Shown here: positions 41,970 to 50,650 of the stretch, in pieces
Layout of the letters: every line of letters starts with the position of its first letter
Position numbering within the stretch: position 1 is the first letter of the stretch
Assembly (NCBI GenBank): GCA_963772375.1
Contig: CAVYXG010000005.1
Span: 558,001 to 622,000 of the forward strand
Origin: DATBHM01 sp963772375
GTDB lineage: Bacteria; Actinomycetota; UBA4738; JACQTL01
Direction of reading: 5' to 3'
Length of the DNA stretch: 64,000 nucleotides
Made by a program: the position numbers and the translations under genes
Notes under the pieces: generated by a model
What the model was told of the DNA's origin: nothing
Databases searched by the model: none
Seen by the model: only the letters and a program-made list of their open reading frames with translations

Positions 41970-43073
41970 ATGGCGATCATGGAGGAGTTGGACACGGCGG
42001 CCGCCGACCCGACAGAGGCGTTCGTCGGGGAGCTCTTCACAGGGGGACTCGGAGGGTTCGAGCTCTTGGCGATCTACGCGGGCGACCGGTTGGGGCTGTA
42101 CCGGTTGCTCGGGGACCGCCGAAGGCTCACGCCGGCCGAGCTCGCGGCGACGGGTGGGATCCACGAGCGCTACGCGCGGGAGTGGCTGGAGCAGCAGGCC
42201 GCCGCCGGGGTGCTCGAGGTCGACGACGCCGGCGTCCCCGCGTCGGACCGACGGTACTCACTGCCGGCTGCGCACGCGGAGGCCTTGGCGAAGCCCGACA
42301 GCCCGTTCTCGATCGCGCCGCTCGCGCGGGCGCTCGTCGCGACTGCGCAGGCGCTGCCGCAACTGCTCGAGGCGTACCGTTCGGGCAGGGGAGTGGCCTG
42401 GTCGGCGTTCGGGGACGACATGATCGAGTCGCAGGGCGACTTCAACCGTCCATGGCTGGTGGGCCAGTTCGGCACCGAGATCCTGCCGGGGATCCCGGAC
42501 GTGCACGAGCGGCTCTCGGCCGACCCGCCGGCCCGGGTGGTGGACGTGGCCTGCGGCGTCGGGTGGTCGGCGATCACGTTGGCCACGGCCTACCCGAAGG
42601 TCACCGTCGACGCGTTCGACCCCGACGAGCACGCCGTGGAGATCGGCCGACGACTGGCTGCCCAACACGGGGTGGGGGACCGGGTCACCTACCACGTCCG
42701 GGACGGGGCGACGATCGGATCCGAGGGGCCCTACGACCTCGCCCTGGTAATCGAGGCGATCCACGACCTCGCCCGGCCCGTCGAGAACCTGGCCGCGATC
42801 CGTTCGGCGCTGAAGCCGGGGGCGTCGCTGCTCGTCGCCGACGAACGGGTCGGCGACGAGTTCACTGCCCCGGCCGACGAGATCGACCGGTTCATGTACG
42901 CGGTGAGCCTGACGGTGTGCCTGCCGGCGAGCTTGGCGGAGGAACCCTCGGCCGCGACGGGTGCGGTCATGCGCGCCGGGAAACTGGGAGGGTACGCGCG
43001 GAAGGCCGGGTTCACCGACGTCGAGGTGCTGCCCTTCGAGCCCGGGTTCCTGCGGTTCTACCGGCTGACGTAG
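41970..43073 (+). CDS. SAM-dependent methyltransferase with N-terminal winged-helix domain
   Basis: The 367-residue protein has an N-terminal helix-turn-helix-like region (about 25-90; LLGDRRRLTPAELAATGGI). A class I Rossmann domain follows, with motif I DVACGVGWSAITLA and acidic loop VDAFDPDEHAVEIG. This plan matches Rv2258c-type and small-molecule O-methyltransferases, in which the N-domain dimerises. A GGGAGGGGAG stretch precedes the ATG. The acceptor molecule is unknown. Confidence 0.86.
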   Translation: MAIMEELDTAAADPTEAFVGELFTGGLGGFELLAIYAGDRLGLYRLLGDRRRLTPAELAATGGIHERYAREWLEQQAAAGVLEVDDAGVPASDRRYSLPAAHAEALAKPDSPFSIAPLARALVATAQALPQLLEAYRSGRGVAWSAFGDDMIESQGDFNRPWLVGQFGTEILPGIPDVHERLSADPPARVVDVACGVGWSAITLATAYPKVTVDAFDPDEHAVEIGRRLAAQHGVGDRVTYHVRDGATIGSEGPYDLALVIEAIHDLARPVENLAAIRSALKPGASLLVADERVGDEFTAPADEIDRFMYAVSLTVCLPASLAEEPSAATGAVMRAGKLGGYARKAGFTDVEVLPFEPGFLRFYRLT

Positions 43074-43097
43074 CCTCGGTCGTCGCGCCTGCGGTCG

Positions 43098-43337
43098 TCA
43101 GTTGCGGCCGCAGGCGCAGGCCCCGCCGCACCCGCACCCGCCGCCTCCTCCAGCGCCGAAGGAGGTCGAGGTGCCGCCAGAGGCGGAGCTCGAGCCGACC
43201 AACCCACCGATCAGCGAGATCAGACGGTTGACCTCGGCGGAGCCGCACTCCGCGCACGCCGGGGACTCGGCATCGAAGGGCTGAAGCCGGTCGAAGATCT
43301 GCCCGCAGTCGGCGCACCGGAACTCGTAGAGCGGCAT
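43098..43337 (-). CDS. FmdB-family zinc-ribbon protein with Gly/Cys-rich tail
   Basis: The 79-residue protein starts MPLYEFRCADCGQIFD and has a second pair CAECG, giving the four-Cys zinc ribbon of the FmdB family. After a Ser/Gly linker the tail reads CGCGGACACGRN, which adds four cysteines. TACACT (43347-43352, this strand) ends nine bases before the ATG, so translation is probably leaderless. The family is often called a putative regulator, without firm proof; the tail suggests metal binding. Confidence 0.85.
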   Translation of the reverse strand: MPLYEFRCADCGQIFDRLQPFDAESPACAECGSAEVNRLISLIGGLVGSSSASGGTSTSFGAGGGGGCGCGGACACGRN

Positions 43338-43374
43338 GGCGGAATCAGTGTAGGCCCTCGCGCCAACGACGGGT

Positions 43375-44073
43375 TCATCCGAAGCGGACCGACCGGAAGA
43401 GTTCGGCGGCGCTTGCAAAGGCCGGAGCAAACGGACGGTGCCGGGCCACCGCCATGACCACGACCAGCGTCCCGTCGACGTCGACGAATGCCAGTCGATA
43501 CGCCGACCCCGCGGCGGTCGTGTAGGGGAACTGGCCGCCGAAGATGTTCGCCGCGACGGTCGGCGTGAGTTGGGCGACGACGCCGGGGCTCCCGCCGATC
43601 ACCGTCGGTTCGGTCGACCCGGCGTGCAGGGCGCGATTCCCGACGACCATGGCGAGTGCCTGTCGCGGGGTGAGGTTCCCGGCGTACTGCGCGACGCCGG
43701 AGGGGTCGTAGACGGTCGTTGGGGTGCTGAACGCCGCAACCGTGTTGGGCCGCTGGACGTCGAAGAAGTCGGGGATCTCGTGGCCGGCCGTCCAGCCGTG
43801 CTCGACCCGGTAGCTCACGTTCGGGGTGAACCCGGTGAAAGAGTACCGGCCGGGACCGAGCGAAGTGTCCGAGGCAGGCATCGGCGTGGCGCCCGCCGGC
43901 GGGCCGGGTGCGACGCTCGGCGAGGGGGTGGCAGGGCTTGGACTCGGATTCGCGATCGGGCTGCGACTCGGCGAAGCAGGCGCGCTCGTCGTCGAACTCG
44001 GCGTCGACGGCGACGCGCTACAGGCCGCCAGCATCACGGCGACCGCAGCGGCAATGCCGATCGTCCGGACCAC
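43375..44073 (-). CDS. Putative lipoprotein of unknown function
   Basis: The 232-residue exported protein has a signal segment with lipobox ending MLAAC. A long Ser/Pro/Thr linker follows (about 22-75), then a globular domain of about 150 residues (GRYSFTGFTPNVSYRVEHGW ... LVVVMAVARHRPFAP, shortened). The domain resembles small beta-rich surface proteins, but no family is recognised. The GTG start at 44073 places the hydrophobic segment at the N-terminus. It follows the methyltransferase gene in the same direction. Confidence 0.7.
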   Translation of the reverse strand: MVRTIGIAAAVAVMLAACSASPSTPSSTTSAPASPSRSPIANPSPSPATPSPSVAPGPPAGATPMPASDTSLGPGRYSFTGFTPNVSYRVEHGWTAGHEIPDFFDVQRPNTVAAFSTPTTVYDPSGVAQYAGNLTPRQALAMVVGNRALHAGSTEPTVIGGSPGVVAQLTPTVAANIFGGQFPYTTAAGSAYRLAFVDVDGTLVVVMAVARHRPFAPAFASAAELFRSVRFG

Positions 44074-44135
44074 GCCCCGTGATACGGGGGCGGGGGATAC
44101 CGGGGATTCGGAGCGGGACGCCGTCCGGACCCGAG

Positions 44136-44723
44136 TCAGGTTCGTTCGATGACCGCCAGCCACGCCGGGATGCCGTCCGGCGTGATCAGGACGTCGACCG
44201 TGGTGGGCTCGATCGAGACGATCCGCCAGCCGTCTGCGAACGCCGATCGGATCTCGTCCTCCCGGACTCGGCGAGGTCCCCAGGTGCCGAGCGCGCGATC
44301 GCTGAAACAGAGCATCGCGAACCGTCCGCCCGGAGGGATCACATCGCGGAGGCCCGCGACGTAGCGCACCCGGTCGTCGTCCCCGAGAACGTGGAACAGC
44401 CCACAGTCCAACACTGTGTCGAACCGCTCGCCGAGCGGGGCCAGGTCGAGCGCATCCCCGATCACGAACCGGGCCTCGTGGCCGCGTTCCTCCGCCTTGC
44501 GTCGAGCCCCTTCGATGGCCCGCTGTGATGCGTCGAGGCCGACCGCCCGGAACCCCAGCCCGGCCGCCATGAGCGCGTGCTCGCCGGTTCCGCAGCCGGC
44601 GTCGAGGACGGTCCCGCGGAGTCCGCCCCCTTCGGCGAACCGCTCGAACGCCGGCTGCGGCCGGCCGATATCCCAAGGCGGCGGTCTTCCCTTGTAGGAC
44701 TCATCGAAGTCGGGGTGCGTCAT
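44136..44723 (-). CDS. Class I SAM-dependent methyltransferase
   Basis: The 195-residue methyltransferase has WDIGRPQPAFERF, a frequent N-terminal motif of thiopurine/TehB-like enzymes, then motif I VLDAGCGTGEHALMAA and the acidic AVGLDASQRAI. Motif II is DTVLDCGLFHVL, and a loop PPGGRFAMLCFSDRA follows. It probably methylates a small molecule. It starts 14 bases after the Mth938-type gene and so shares an operon with it; an upstream extension of the frame overlaps that gene and is rejected. Confidence 0.86.
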   Translation of the reverse strand: MTHPDFDESYKGRPPPWDIGRPQPAFERFAEGGGLRGTVLDAGCGTGEHALMAAGLGFRAVGLDASQRAIEGARRKAEERGHEARFVIGDALDLAPLGERFDTVLDCGLFHVLGDDDRVRYVAGLRDVIPPGGRFAMLCFSDRALGTWGPRRVREDEIRSAFADGWRIVSIEPTTVDVLITPDGIPAWLAVIERT

Positions 44724-44737
44724 CGCTCGTCGGTCGG

Positions 44738-45088
44738 TCAGCAGGTCACGTGGAGGATGACGTTGGTCTCCGCCGGCACGGGGCCGAGCAGCTCGATCGC
44801 CTCCTCGGTGGGGAACGCCACCAGCTCGACGCCGCGGCGTTCGGCCTCCCGGAACACCTCGTCCATGATCGGGAGCGAGCCGGACGCGCCGGTCCCCACC
44901 ACCAGGCGGCGGCAGTCCCACGGGATGTGCTCGTCGGCCGAGAGCGGCGTGTGGCCGAACTCGTCCCGGAACCGCTTCGACGGCTTCTTGTGCCGCTTCG
45001 AGACCGAACCGTGGTCGATCACGACGTCGTGGTCGTACTCGACGCCGTCGATCGTCACCGAGCCGAACGAATACGAGTCGAATCGCAC
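44738..45088 (-). CDS. Mth938/NDUFAF3-type domain protein
   Basis: The 116-residue protein carries the DUF498 fold: FDSYSFGSVTIDGVEYDHDV, CRRLVVGTGASGSLP, EAERRGVELVAFPTEEAIELL. Human homologues assist complex I assembly, but bacterial roles are unknown. The start is the GTG at 45088, because TACGAT (45094-45099, this strand) ends six bases upstream and no ribosome binding site exists, as in other leaderless genes here. It heads a two-gene operon with the methyltransferase. Confidence 0.82.
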   Translation of the reverse strand: MRFDSYSFGSVTIDGVEYDHDVVIDHGSVSKRHKKPSKRFRDEFGHTPLSADEHIPWDCRRLVVGTGASGSLPIMDEVFREAERRGVELVAFPTEEAIELLGPVPAETNVILHVTC

Positions 45089-45165
45089 CTCCCGATCGTA
45101 GTTCGAACCCGCGGAAGCGTCGTCCGGAGGGAACCCGGGGGCCCCGTTCGGCGGTCGAAGGAGAC

Positions 45166-45681
45166 ATGAGCGTGCATCGGGTCGCCGGCTCGGCCGGGCG
45201 TTTCGCCCTGGTGGCGCTGCTCCTGTCCGCGCTTGCCGCGTGCCAAGCTCAGACTCGCCATGCCGCGGCCGGGTCGCACCCGCATCGTCCGGCGGCACGC
45301 AGCACGGCGACCGCTCCCGCCTCCTCGCCGCCCGCCGAGGTCGTGAAGGTCTCGAAGCCCACGCCGATCCCGCCGCTCGGTCCCGACGGCCGCTACCTCC
45401 GCGAGCTGCCGCCCGGAGGCGCCCGCCCGGCCGTCCCGGCCGGCGACGCGGTCAGGGTCGCGCTCCGTCACCAGGAGGCGGTCAACCCCGACGGGGTGAC
45501 CGCGGCGTTCGGCCTGCTCGAGAACCAGCCGGCGTGGTTCGTGACGTTCGGCGGGGTCTGCAAGGGGTACGGCGTCCCCCCCGGCATCGCCGGGGCGCCC
45601 TGTCAGCTCAACACGGAGACCGTGGTCGTGAACGCCACCACCGGCGCGTGGGAGCTGACCTACTGGGGTTCGGTCGGGTAA
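45166..45681 (+). CDS. Putative lipoprotein of unknown function
   Basis: The 171-residue protein has a signal peptide with lipobox ending ALAAC (about residues 12-26) and a disordered Ala/Pro/Ser/His region. A small domain follows with two cysteines in GGVCKGYGVPP and GAPCQLN, probably disulfide-linked. The pattern VVVNATTGAWELTYWG hints at PepSY-like sheets, without proof. GAAGGAG lies six bases before the ATG. It ends next to the convergent coxG. Confidence 0.75.
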   Translation: MSVHRVAGSAGRFALVALLLSALAACQAQTRHAAAGSHPHRPAARSTATAPASSPPAEVVKVSKPTPIPPLGPDGRYLRELPPGGARPAVPAGDAVRVALRHQEAVNPDGVTAAFGLLENQPAWFVTFGGVCKGYGVPPGIAGAPCQLNTETVVVNATTGAWELTYWGSVG

Positions 45682-46425
45682 TCAATCCTTGGGCGTGCGG
45701 CCGAACAGCCGCTGGAAGAACCGGACGATCGCCCGCCAGAACGCCCACAGCCCGAGCCGGATGCCGCCGATGGACTTCGCCGTGGCGACCGGCGCCGGCC
45801 GCGGTGCGGCGGCATTCGGGGCGCTGCTCTTTGGACCGGGGCTCGCCTCCGACGACGCGGGCGCCGACGTAGACGGTGCGTCGGACGGAGCCGCTTCGGT
45901 GTCGCCGGCGGCAGCAGTCGTCTCGACCGCCGCCGAGCCCGCCGCGGGAGCCGCAGTCAGGGCCTCCTGCTCCGCGGTGATGTTCGTCTTCAGGCAGTCG
46001 GCGAACTGCTTCGTCAGCTTGCCGGAGACGTCCTGCATCATGCCCCGCGAGAACTGGGCGACCGCCCCCGACACCGTGATGTCCTGCTTGAACCGAACCT
46101 TGGTCGTCGAGTCGCCGGCGGACTCGACCCACGCGGTGATCGTCGCCTGGGCGGAGCCCTTGCCGCGTTGCTCCATCCCGCTCGCCTTGAGCTCGATCCG
46201 GTGCTCGTTCGCGTCGCGCTCCACCACCGTGACGGTTCCCGAGAACGAGAGCGACACGGGCCCCAGCTTGACCGTGACCTTGCCCTTGTAGTTGGCGTCG
46301 TCGATGGTCTCGGTGAGCGTGGCACCGGGCATGCAGGGGGCGATCCGCTCCACGTCGAGGACGTAGTTCCAGACGGTGTCGACCGGCGCCGGAACCTCGA
46401 AGGCGTTCTCGATCAGGATGCCCAT
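45682..46425 (-). CDS. coxG: CoxG-type SRPBCC protein
   Basis: The 247-residue protein has the SRPBCC domain of CoxG (about 1-150): FEVPAPVDTVWNYVLDVERI, APCMPGATLTE and VTVKLGPVSLSFSG. A disordered Ala/Ser/Pro linker (155-215) leads to a C-terminal amphipathic or membrane-associating helix LGLWAFWRAIVRFFQRLFG. CoxG is thought to recruit carbon monoxide dehydrogenase to the membrane, letting electrons reach quinones. GGAGGG precedes the ATG, which directly adjoins the xdhC stop codon. It lies 7 kb from the cox operons but in the same orientation as the form I operon. Confidence 0.9.
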   Translation of the reverse strand: MGILIENAFEVPAPVDTVWNYVLDVERIAPCMPGATLTETIDDANYKGKVTVKLGPVSLSFSGTVTVVERDANEHRIELKASGMEQRGKGSAQATITAWVESAGDSTTKVRFKQDITVSGAVAQFSRGMMQDVSGKLTKQFADCLKTNITAEQEALTAAPAAGSAAVETTAAAGDTEAAPSDAPSTSAPASSEASPGPKSSAPNAAAPRPAPVATAKSIGGIRLGLWAFWRAIVRFFQRLFGRTPKD

Positions 46426-47571
46426 CTACGTCCCTCCGCTCGTGGCGCGGACGGGCCGCGCGTGGATGGGTCCCGGCCGGTCGCGGAGCGCCCCGCCCGG
46501 CCCGCCCCGCTTCACCGACAGGATCTCGGCCGTGATGGCCGACGCGATCTCCTCCGGGCCCTCTGCGCCGAGGTCCAACCCCGCCGGGCCGTGGATCCGC
46601 GCGAGGTCGTCCTCGGTCACGACCACGCCCTCCTCCGCGAGCTCATCCAGCAGCCGCTTGGTCCTCGCGCCCGGCCCGAGCATCGCGATGTATCGCACGT
46701 CGGTCGTCAGCAGCGACCGCAGGTAGTCCTTGTCGCGCAGGAAGTTGTGCGTCATCACCACGACGAACGTCCGCTTGTCGATGGGCGCCTTGCCGGCGAC
46801 CTCGTCGGGGCGTTCCAGCGGGACGAACGACGCAGCCTGCGGGAAGCGTTCGGGATTGAGGAACTGCGGCCGGTCGTCGACCACGATCGGCTGCCATCCG
46901 AGCGTCGAGGCCACCTCGACCAGCGGCATCGCGTCGTGGCCGGCGCCCAGGACGACCAGGCGGAGGGGCGGTTCCAGCACCTCCACGAACACCCGGACCT
47001 CGCCGTCATCGCTCGCCAGGATGCGGATCTCGGAGCGTTCGGCGTCCAGCAGCTCGGCGGCGGCCTCGGCGGCGGCCGCGTCGATCACCGGATCGCCCAG
47101 CGAGCTCTCGGTGGAACCGTCGGGCCGAACCAGCAGGCGGGCGCCCCACTCGACCCCGGGGACGCCGGAATCGAGCACGATGATCATCGCGATGGGCTGC
47201 TGCTCCTCGAGGGCCATCCGCAGTACGCCGGCGGTCTCCGCGGCCTTCTCGGCGGGTTCGACGAACAGGTCGATCGCGCCGTTGCACCCGAGGCCCCAGC
47301 CCCACACCGCCTCGTCGTCGGCCGTGAGGTCGAACGACACCATCCGGGCCTGTCCCTCCTCCATCACCACCCGGGCGACGTCGGCCACGTCGTTCTCCAG
47401 GCAGCCGCCGGAGATGTTCCCGATGAGCTCGCCCGTCTCGGGGATCAGCAGCCGCGCGCCCGGCCGCCGGTAGGTCGAGCCGCGCACGGCCACGATCGTG
47501 GCGAGGGCCATGCGCTGGCCCTCCGCCTGAAGCCGCTCGATGGCGGCGAGGACGTCGACGATCTCGCTCAT
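46426..47571 (-). CDS. XdhC/CoxI-family molybdenum-cofactor maturation protein
   Basis: The 381-residue protein has the N-terminal XdhC/CoxI domain (ATIVAVRGSTYRRPGARLL, GNISGGCLENDV, WGWGLGCNGAIDLFVEP). The C-terminal Rossmann domain reads LVVLGAGHDAMPLVEVA and ends IHGPAGLDLGAEGPEEIA. Such proteins bind sulfurated molybdenum cofactor and insert it into xanthine oxidase-family enzymes. The conserved Cys residues are present. It is immediately followed by coxG, so this operon probably supports the CO dehydrogenase. A second XdhC lies at 53.4 kb. Confidence 0.9.
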   Translation of the reverse strand: MSEIVDVLAAIERLQAEGQRMALATIVAVRGSTYRRPGARLLIPETGELIGNISGGCLENDVADVARVVMEEGQARMVSFDLTADDEAVWGWGLGCNGAIDLFVEPAEKAAETAGVLRMALEEQQPIAMIIVLDSGVPGVEWGARLLVRPDGSTESSLGDPVIDAAAAEAAAELLDAERSEIRILASDDGEVRVFVEVLEPPLRLVVLGAGHDAMPLVEVASTLGWQPIVVDDRPQFLNPERFPQAASFVPLERPDEVAGKAPIDKRTFVVVMTHNFLRDKDYLRSLLTTDVRYIAMLGPGARTKRLLDELAEEGVVVTEDDLARIHGPAGLDLGAEGPEEIASAITAEILSVKRGGPGGALRDRPGPIHARPVRATSGGT

Positions 47572-47628
47572 CGCGGTGAGGCGATCGTATCGCGAGCGGG
47601 CGCTTGCCCTGTCGGAGAGCTGTCCGGG

Positions 47629-48717
47629 CTACGGCTTCCAGTCCCCGAAGTTCTCGTCGGTGGGTGTGCTCGTGACCGCGACCGGATCGGAGCCGTCCGG
47701 GGCGATCGTGTAGAGGTCGTTCAGGCCCGTCGAGGCGGACTGCAGGGTGACGACGATCCGGCCGCCGTCCGGGGACCACGACGGCGCCGTCGCGGAGGCG
47801 GCCGACAGATCGCCGGGAAGCGGGATCGGGCGCAGCCCTGTCCCGTCTGGGTGGATCGTGTCGATCCCGCCGTCCTCTCCCGCGAACAGGATCTCGGTTC
47901 CGTCCGGCGACCATCGCGCCAGGCCCAGGTCGCGGTGGTCGGGCACGCCGTACGACGTGATCCGGTGTGCATCCGAGCCGTCGGCCCTGGCCGCGAAGAC
48001 AGCGGCCATGCCTCCCCGGCTGTCGGGGAGCCGGCGATGGAACGCGATCAGGGTCCCGTCCGGCGAGTAGCTGCCCGGCAGGTCGTTCGGGTCGCCCCGT
48101 TGGAACGGATACGTCGTGATCCGGATCGCGTCACCACCGTCGCTGGAGCGAATGGTGAACAGGCCCGGACGGTGATGCGAGTCGCCGTCGAACTTGCAGA
48201 GGACCCGCTTGCCGTCCGGCGACCAGGCGGAACAGAAGTCCATCCTGGGTGTCGAGGCGTCGAGTCGCGTGAACGACGACCCGTCCGGGAGCACGACCGC
48301 CGGCCCCGGAACGTTCTCGAGATTGGTGATGAGCAGACGCGTGCCGTCCGGCGACCAGACGGCCCCGCCGTAGCCCTCGGCTGCGAAACGCATCGGCACC
48401 CGGCGCACGTCCGTGCCGTCCGCGTTCCCGACGAAGATCGCGCTCCCATGGCCGGGATCGACCCGGCTCCAGACGAGCGTTCCCGGTGCCGCCGCGGGCG
48501 GACTGTCGTTCGAGGTGCCGACGCCCGTGGGTGACGTTGCTGCGGATGGGATCGTCGTTGTCGCCGGCGACGCGGACGGGGATGCGATCGTCGAGTTGCG
48601 CGGACCGGTCGGAGTCGAGGGCGGCCCACCCCCGGCCGTGCAGGCGGTGGTGGCGAGTGCGAGCGACAACGGAAAGGCGAGGGTCAGCTTGCGGCCGCCC
48701 AACCCGAACAGGATCAT
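47629..48717 (-). CDS. TolB-like beta-propeller lipoprotein
   Basis: The 362-residue exported protein has a signal segment FPLSLALATTAC (lipobox ATTAC) and a Thr/Ser/Pro linker. A six- or seven-bladed propeller follows, with WSPDGTRLL / YSPDGTLIAF / WSPDGTEILF repeats (PD40/TolB type). It probably binds proteins or surface polymers. In-frame sequence upstream of the ATG reads like another propeller's C-terminus (48718-48849), so the signal sequence may have been acquired at a duplication junction. It lies downstream of the sigma factor pair in the same orientation. Confidence 0.8.
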   Translation of the reverse strand: MILFGLGGRKLTLAFPLSLALATTACTAGGGPPSTPTGPRNSTIASPSASPATTTIPSAATSPTGVGTSNDSPPAAAPGTLVWSRVDPGHGSAIFVGNADGTDVRRVPMRFAAEGYGGAVWSPDGTRLLITNLENVPGPAVVLPDGSSFTRLDASTPRMDFCSAWSPDGKRVLCKFDGDSHHRPGLFTIRSSDGGDAIRITTYPFQRGDPNDLPGSYSPDGTLIAFHRRLPDSRGGMAAVFAARADGSDAHRITSYGVPDHRDLGLARWSPDGTEILFAGEDGGIDTIHPDGTGLRPIPLPGDLSAASATAPSWSPDGGRIVVTLQSASTGLNDLYTIAPDGSDPVAVTSTPTDENFGDWKP

Positions 48718-48849
48718 GCGCCCACCGGGCGACCAGGTTGGGGTCGCGGCCGCCAGCCCCCCCGAATCATCAGCGAAGACCTTCCGCAGGCCGGTGCCGT
48801 CCGGATGGACGATCCAGATCGGTGCGCCGGTCCAACCAGTACGACCGCG
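48718..48849 (-). pseudogene. In-frame remnant of a TolB-like propeller blade between two propeller genes
   Basis: The 44 codons between the stop of the upstream propeller gene and the ATG of the next are open in the same frame. They read WIVHPDGTGLRKVFAD and AAATPTWSPGGR, a good PD40 blade. It has no start codon or signal of its own. It is probably a scar of a tandem duplication and deletion, or the original gene continued past what is now a stop. Confidence 0.5.
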
Positions 48850-49947
48850 TCACGGGACCGGACGCCAGGAGATGGAATTGAACCCGCCACCACCAGTGTC
48901 CAGGACCCTACGGAGCCCCGAACCATCGGCCAGCATCACGTACAGGCCGAACTGCTCCCTTTGGCCCGGCGCGGGAACGAATGCGGCGATCTCGGTCCCG
49001 TCGGGCGACCAGGTCAGCGAGGGGAAGATGCCGGCGCAGTCACACGAGCCCGTCCGGAGCAGGATCGTCACGTCCGACCCATCCGGCCGGACGGTGGCGA
49101 CGGTCAACGACCACTGGTCCGCCGGACGGTGCGGGAGCTTCGCGCCGAGATAGGCGATCCTCGAGCCGTCGGGCGACCACAGGGGGCGAATCGCGTCGTC
49201 CGCGATCCTGGTGGGCCTTCCTCCGACGACGTCGACGACATACAGACCAACCGCGCTGCCAGGGCTCGAGAACCCGGTGAACGCGAGCCTGGAGCCGTCC
49301 GGCGACCACGTGACGGAGTTCGCATTGAGGTTCCCGACCGGGATCGCCGTCGATCCCGTCCCGTCCGGTGCGATCAGCCGAAGCTTGGCGCCCTGGACGT
49401 AGGCGAGCTGTGTGCCGTCCGGCGACCAAGCGACGCTGTCCGGACAGTGGTCCTTCGGAGCGCAGGGGAGGAGCAGTCTCGTCGAGCGGCTCGGCCAGTC
49501 CACGATGTACAGGCCCCTCGTTCCCCGGATCGTGTTGCCTCTGTCCTTCGCGACGGCGAGTCGAGTGCCGTCGGGTGACCAGGCGAGGTCGACGATGTCG
49601 CTCGCGAACTCGCTGGGCAGGGAGACCGAGGCAACCGCCCCCGTGGCCGGATCGATCATCATGCCGCTGCCCAACATGATCGAGCCGTTCCGAAGTCCCG
49701 GCACGGGCGACCAGGTGGGGCGTGTTGGAGTGTGGGTAGCCGGCCGAGGCGGTACGGACCGCGAGAGCGCATGGATTCCAGCGACGCCACCGATGACGAG
49801 CACCACGGCGATCCCCGCCGCGAGCCCCGACATCAGGCCCAGGCGCCGCCGCGCCCGACGGACCGCCCGAGCCGGATCGCTGGGGGTCGAGTGGATCGAG
49901 CCGGCACGACGCTCGAGGCTCTCGCGGACGGTCCGTTCGTCGATCAT
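48850..49947 (-). CDS. Membrane-anchored TolB-like propeller protein, probable sigma-factor partner
   Basis: The 365-residue protein has a short cytoplasmic N-terminus (1-38, with RVRESLERRAGSI-like helix), one membrane helix (about 39-62), and an extracellular PD40 propeller. Blades carry WSPDGTRLAVA, WSPDGTQLAYV and WSPDGSRLAF. Its ATG overlaps the stop of the ECF sigma gene by one base. Position and topology fit an anti-sigma factor that senses outside signals, although no zinc anti-sigma (HxxxCxxC) motif is visible, so this is inference. Confidence 0.8.
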   Translation of the reverse strand: MIDERTVRESLERRAGSIHSTPSDPARAVRRARRRLGLMSGLAAGIAVVLVIGGVAGIHALSRSVPPRPATHTPTRPTWSPVPGLRNGSIMLGSGMMIDPATGAVASVSLPSEFASDIVDLAWSPDGTRLAVAKDRGNTIRGTRGLYIVDWPSRSTRLLLPCAPKDHCPDSVAWSPDGTQLAYVQGAKLRLIAPDGTGSTAIPVGNLNANSVTWSPDGSRLAFTGFSSPGSAVGLYVVDVVGGRPTRIADDAIRPLWSPDGSRIAYLGAKLPHRPADQWSLTVATVRPDGSDVTILLRTGSCDCAGIFPSLTWSPDGTEIAAFVPAPGQREQFGLYVMLADGSGLRRVLDTGGGGFNSISWRPVP

Positions 49948-50459
49948 CAGGCCTCAACTCCAAGCTCGGATCGGAGGGTCTTCATCCCCCGGGAGACGAG
50001 CGAGCGAACGGTTCCGGGCCGGCACCGCAGGATCTGGGCGGTCTGCGCATCGGACAGGTCCTCGTAGAACCGGAGCACCAGAGCTGCGCGCTGCCGGTTG
50101 GGCAACCGCAGGAGCGCCTCGTGGATCCGCTCGTCCAACTCGATCTCGGGGGTGGGATCTCGCTCGGGGTTCGCCATGACCCGTTGCAGGTAGGCTCGCT
50201 CCACCGTGCGCCGCCGGAAGTGGCTCCTCGACAGGTTCACGATGGTCCGCCGGAGGTACGAACCGAAGGCGTCCGGGTTGCGCAGATGCCCGAGTCGGCC
50301 CACGAACCGTGCGAACGCCTCCTGCACCAGGTCTTCGGCGAGGGCTCGGTCGCCGATCAGCAGGAAGGCGAGGCGAATCCCGTCCGGGGCGTGCTGGACA
50401 TAGAGCTCGGCAAGTCCGCTGCGCTCAACACGCTCCTGCCGCTCGACTCCCGACACCAC
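49947..50459 (-). CDS. ECF-family (SigE-type) RNA polymerase sigma factor
   Basis: The 170-residue sigma factor has region 2 (LAFLLIGDRALAEDLVQEAFARF, here as RALAEDLVQEAF) and region 4 (LRLPNRQRAALVLRFYEDLS with HTH RCRPGTVRSLVSRGMKTL, in pieces). It directs RNA polymerase to stress or surface-response promoters. The start GTG at 50459 gives the usual ECF length; frames upstream are open to 50552. TACTCT (50481-50486, this strand) is a -10 candidate. The overlapping downstream membrane propeller gene is the likely regulator. Confidence 0.88.
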   Translation of the reverse strand: MVSGVERQERVERSGLAELYVQHAPDGIRLAFLLIGDRALAEDLVQEAFARFVGRLGHLRNPDAFGSYLRRTIVNLSRSHFRRRTVERAYLQRVMANPERDPTPEIELDERIHEALLRLPNRQRAALVLRFYEDLSDAQTAQILRCRPGTVRSLVSRGMKTLRSELGVEA

Positions 50460-50650
50460 GGTGTTCCGTTTGGCCGCCACAGAGTAAGGACGCGCAGGTG
50501 GGGTCGTGTCGCTGCATTGCGCACGGATCTTTCGGGTCGAGCCGGCCGGCATCGCAGAAGCACCCTCACCTCGCGGTCAGTTCATCGCGGGAGTGTGGCA
50601 CGCTTGCATGACCTCCCGAGCCGCCGAGGCCCTCGCGATCGAAGACCGGG

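Noticed and set aside
43102..43284. A 60-codon plus-strand frame opposite the FmdB gene.
   Set aside because: It is Pro-rich because it is antisense to Gly codons and carries no domain.
48714..48926. A 70-codon minus-strand frame between the two propeller genes.
   Set aside because: It is Arg/Ser/Gly-rich and out of frame with the good PD40 remnant covering the same bases.
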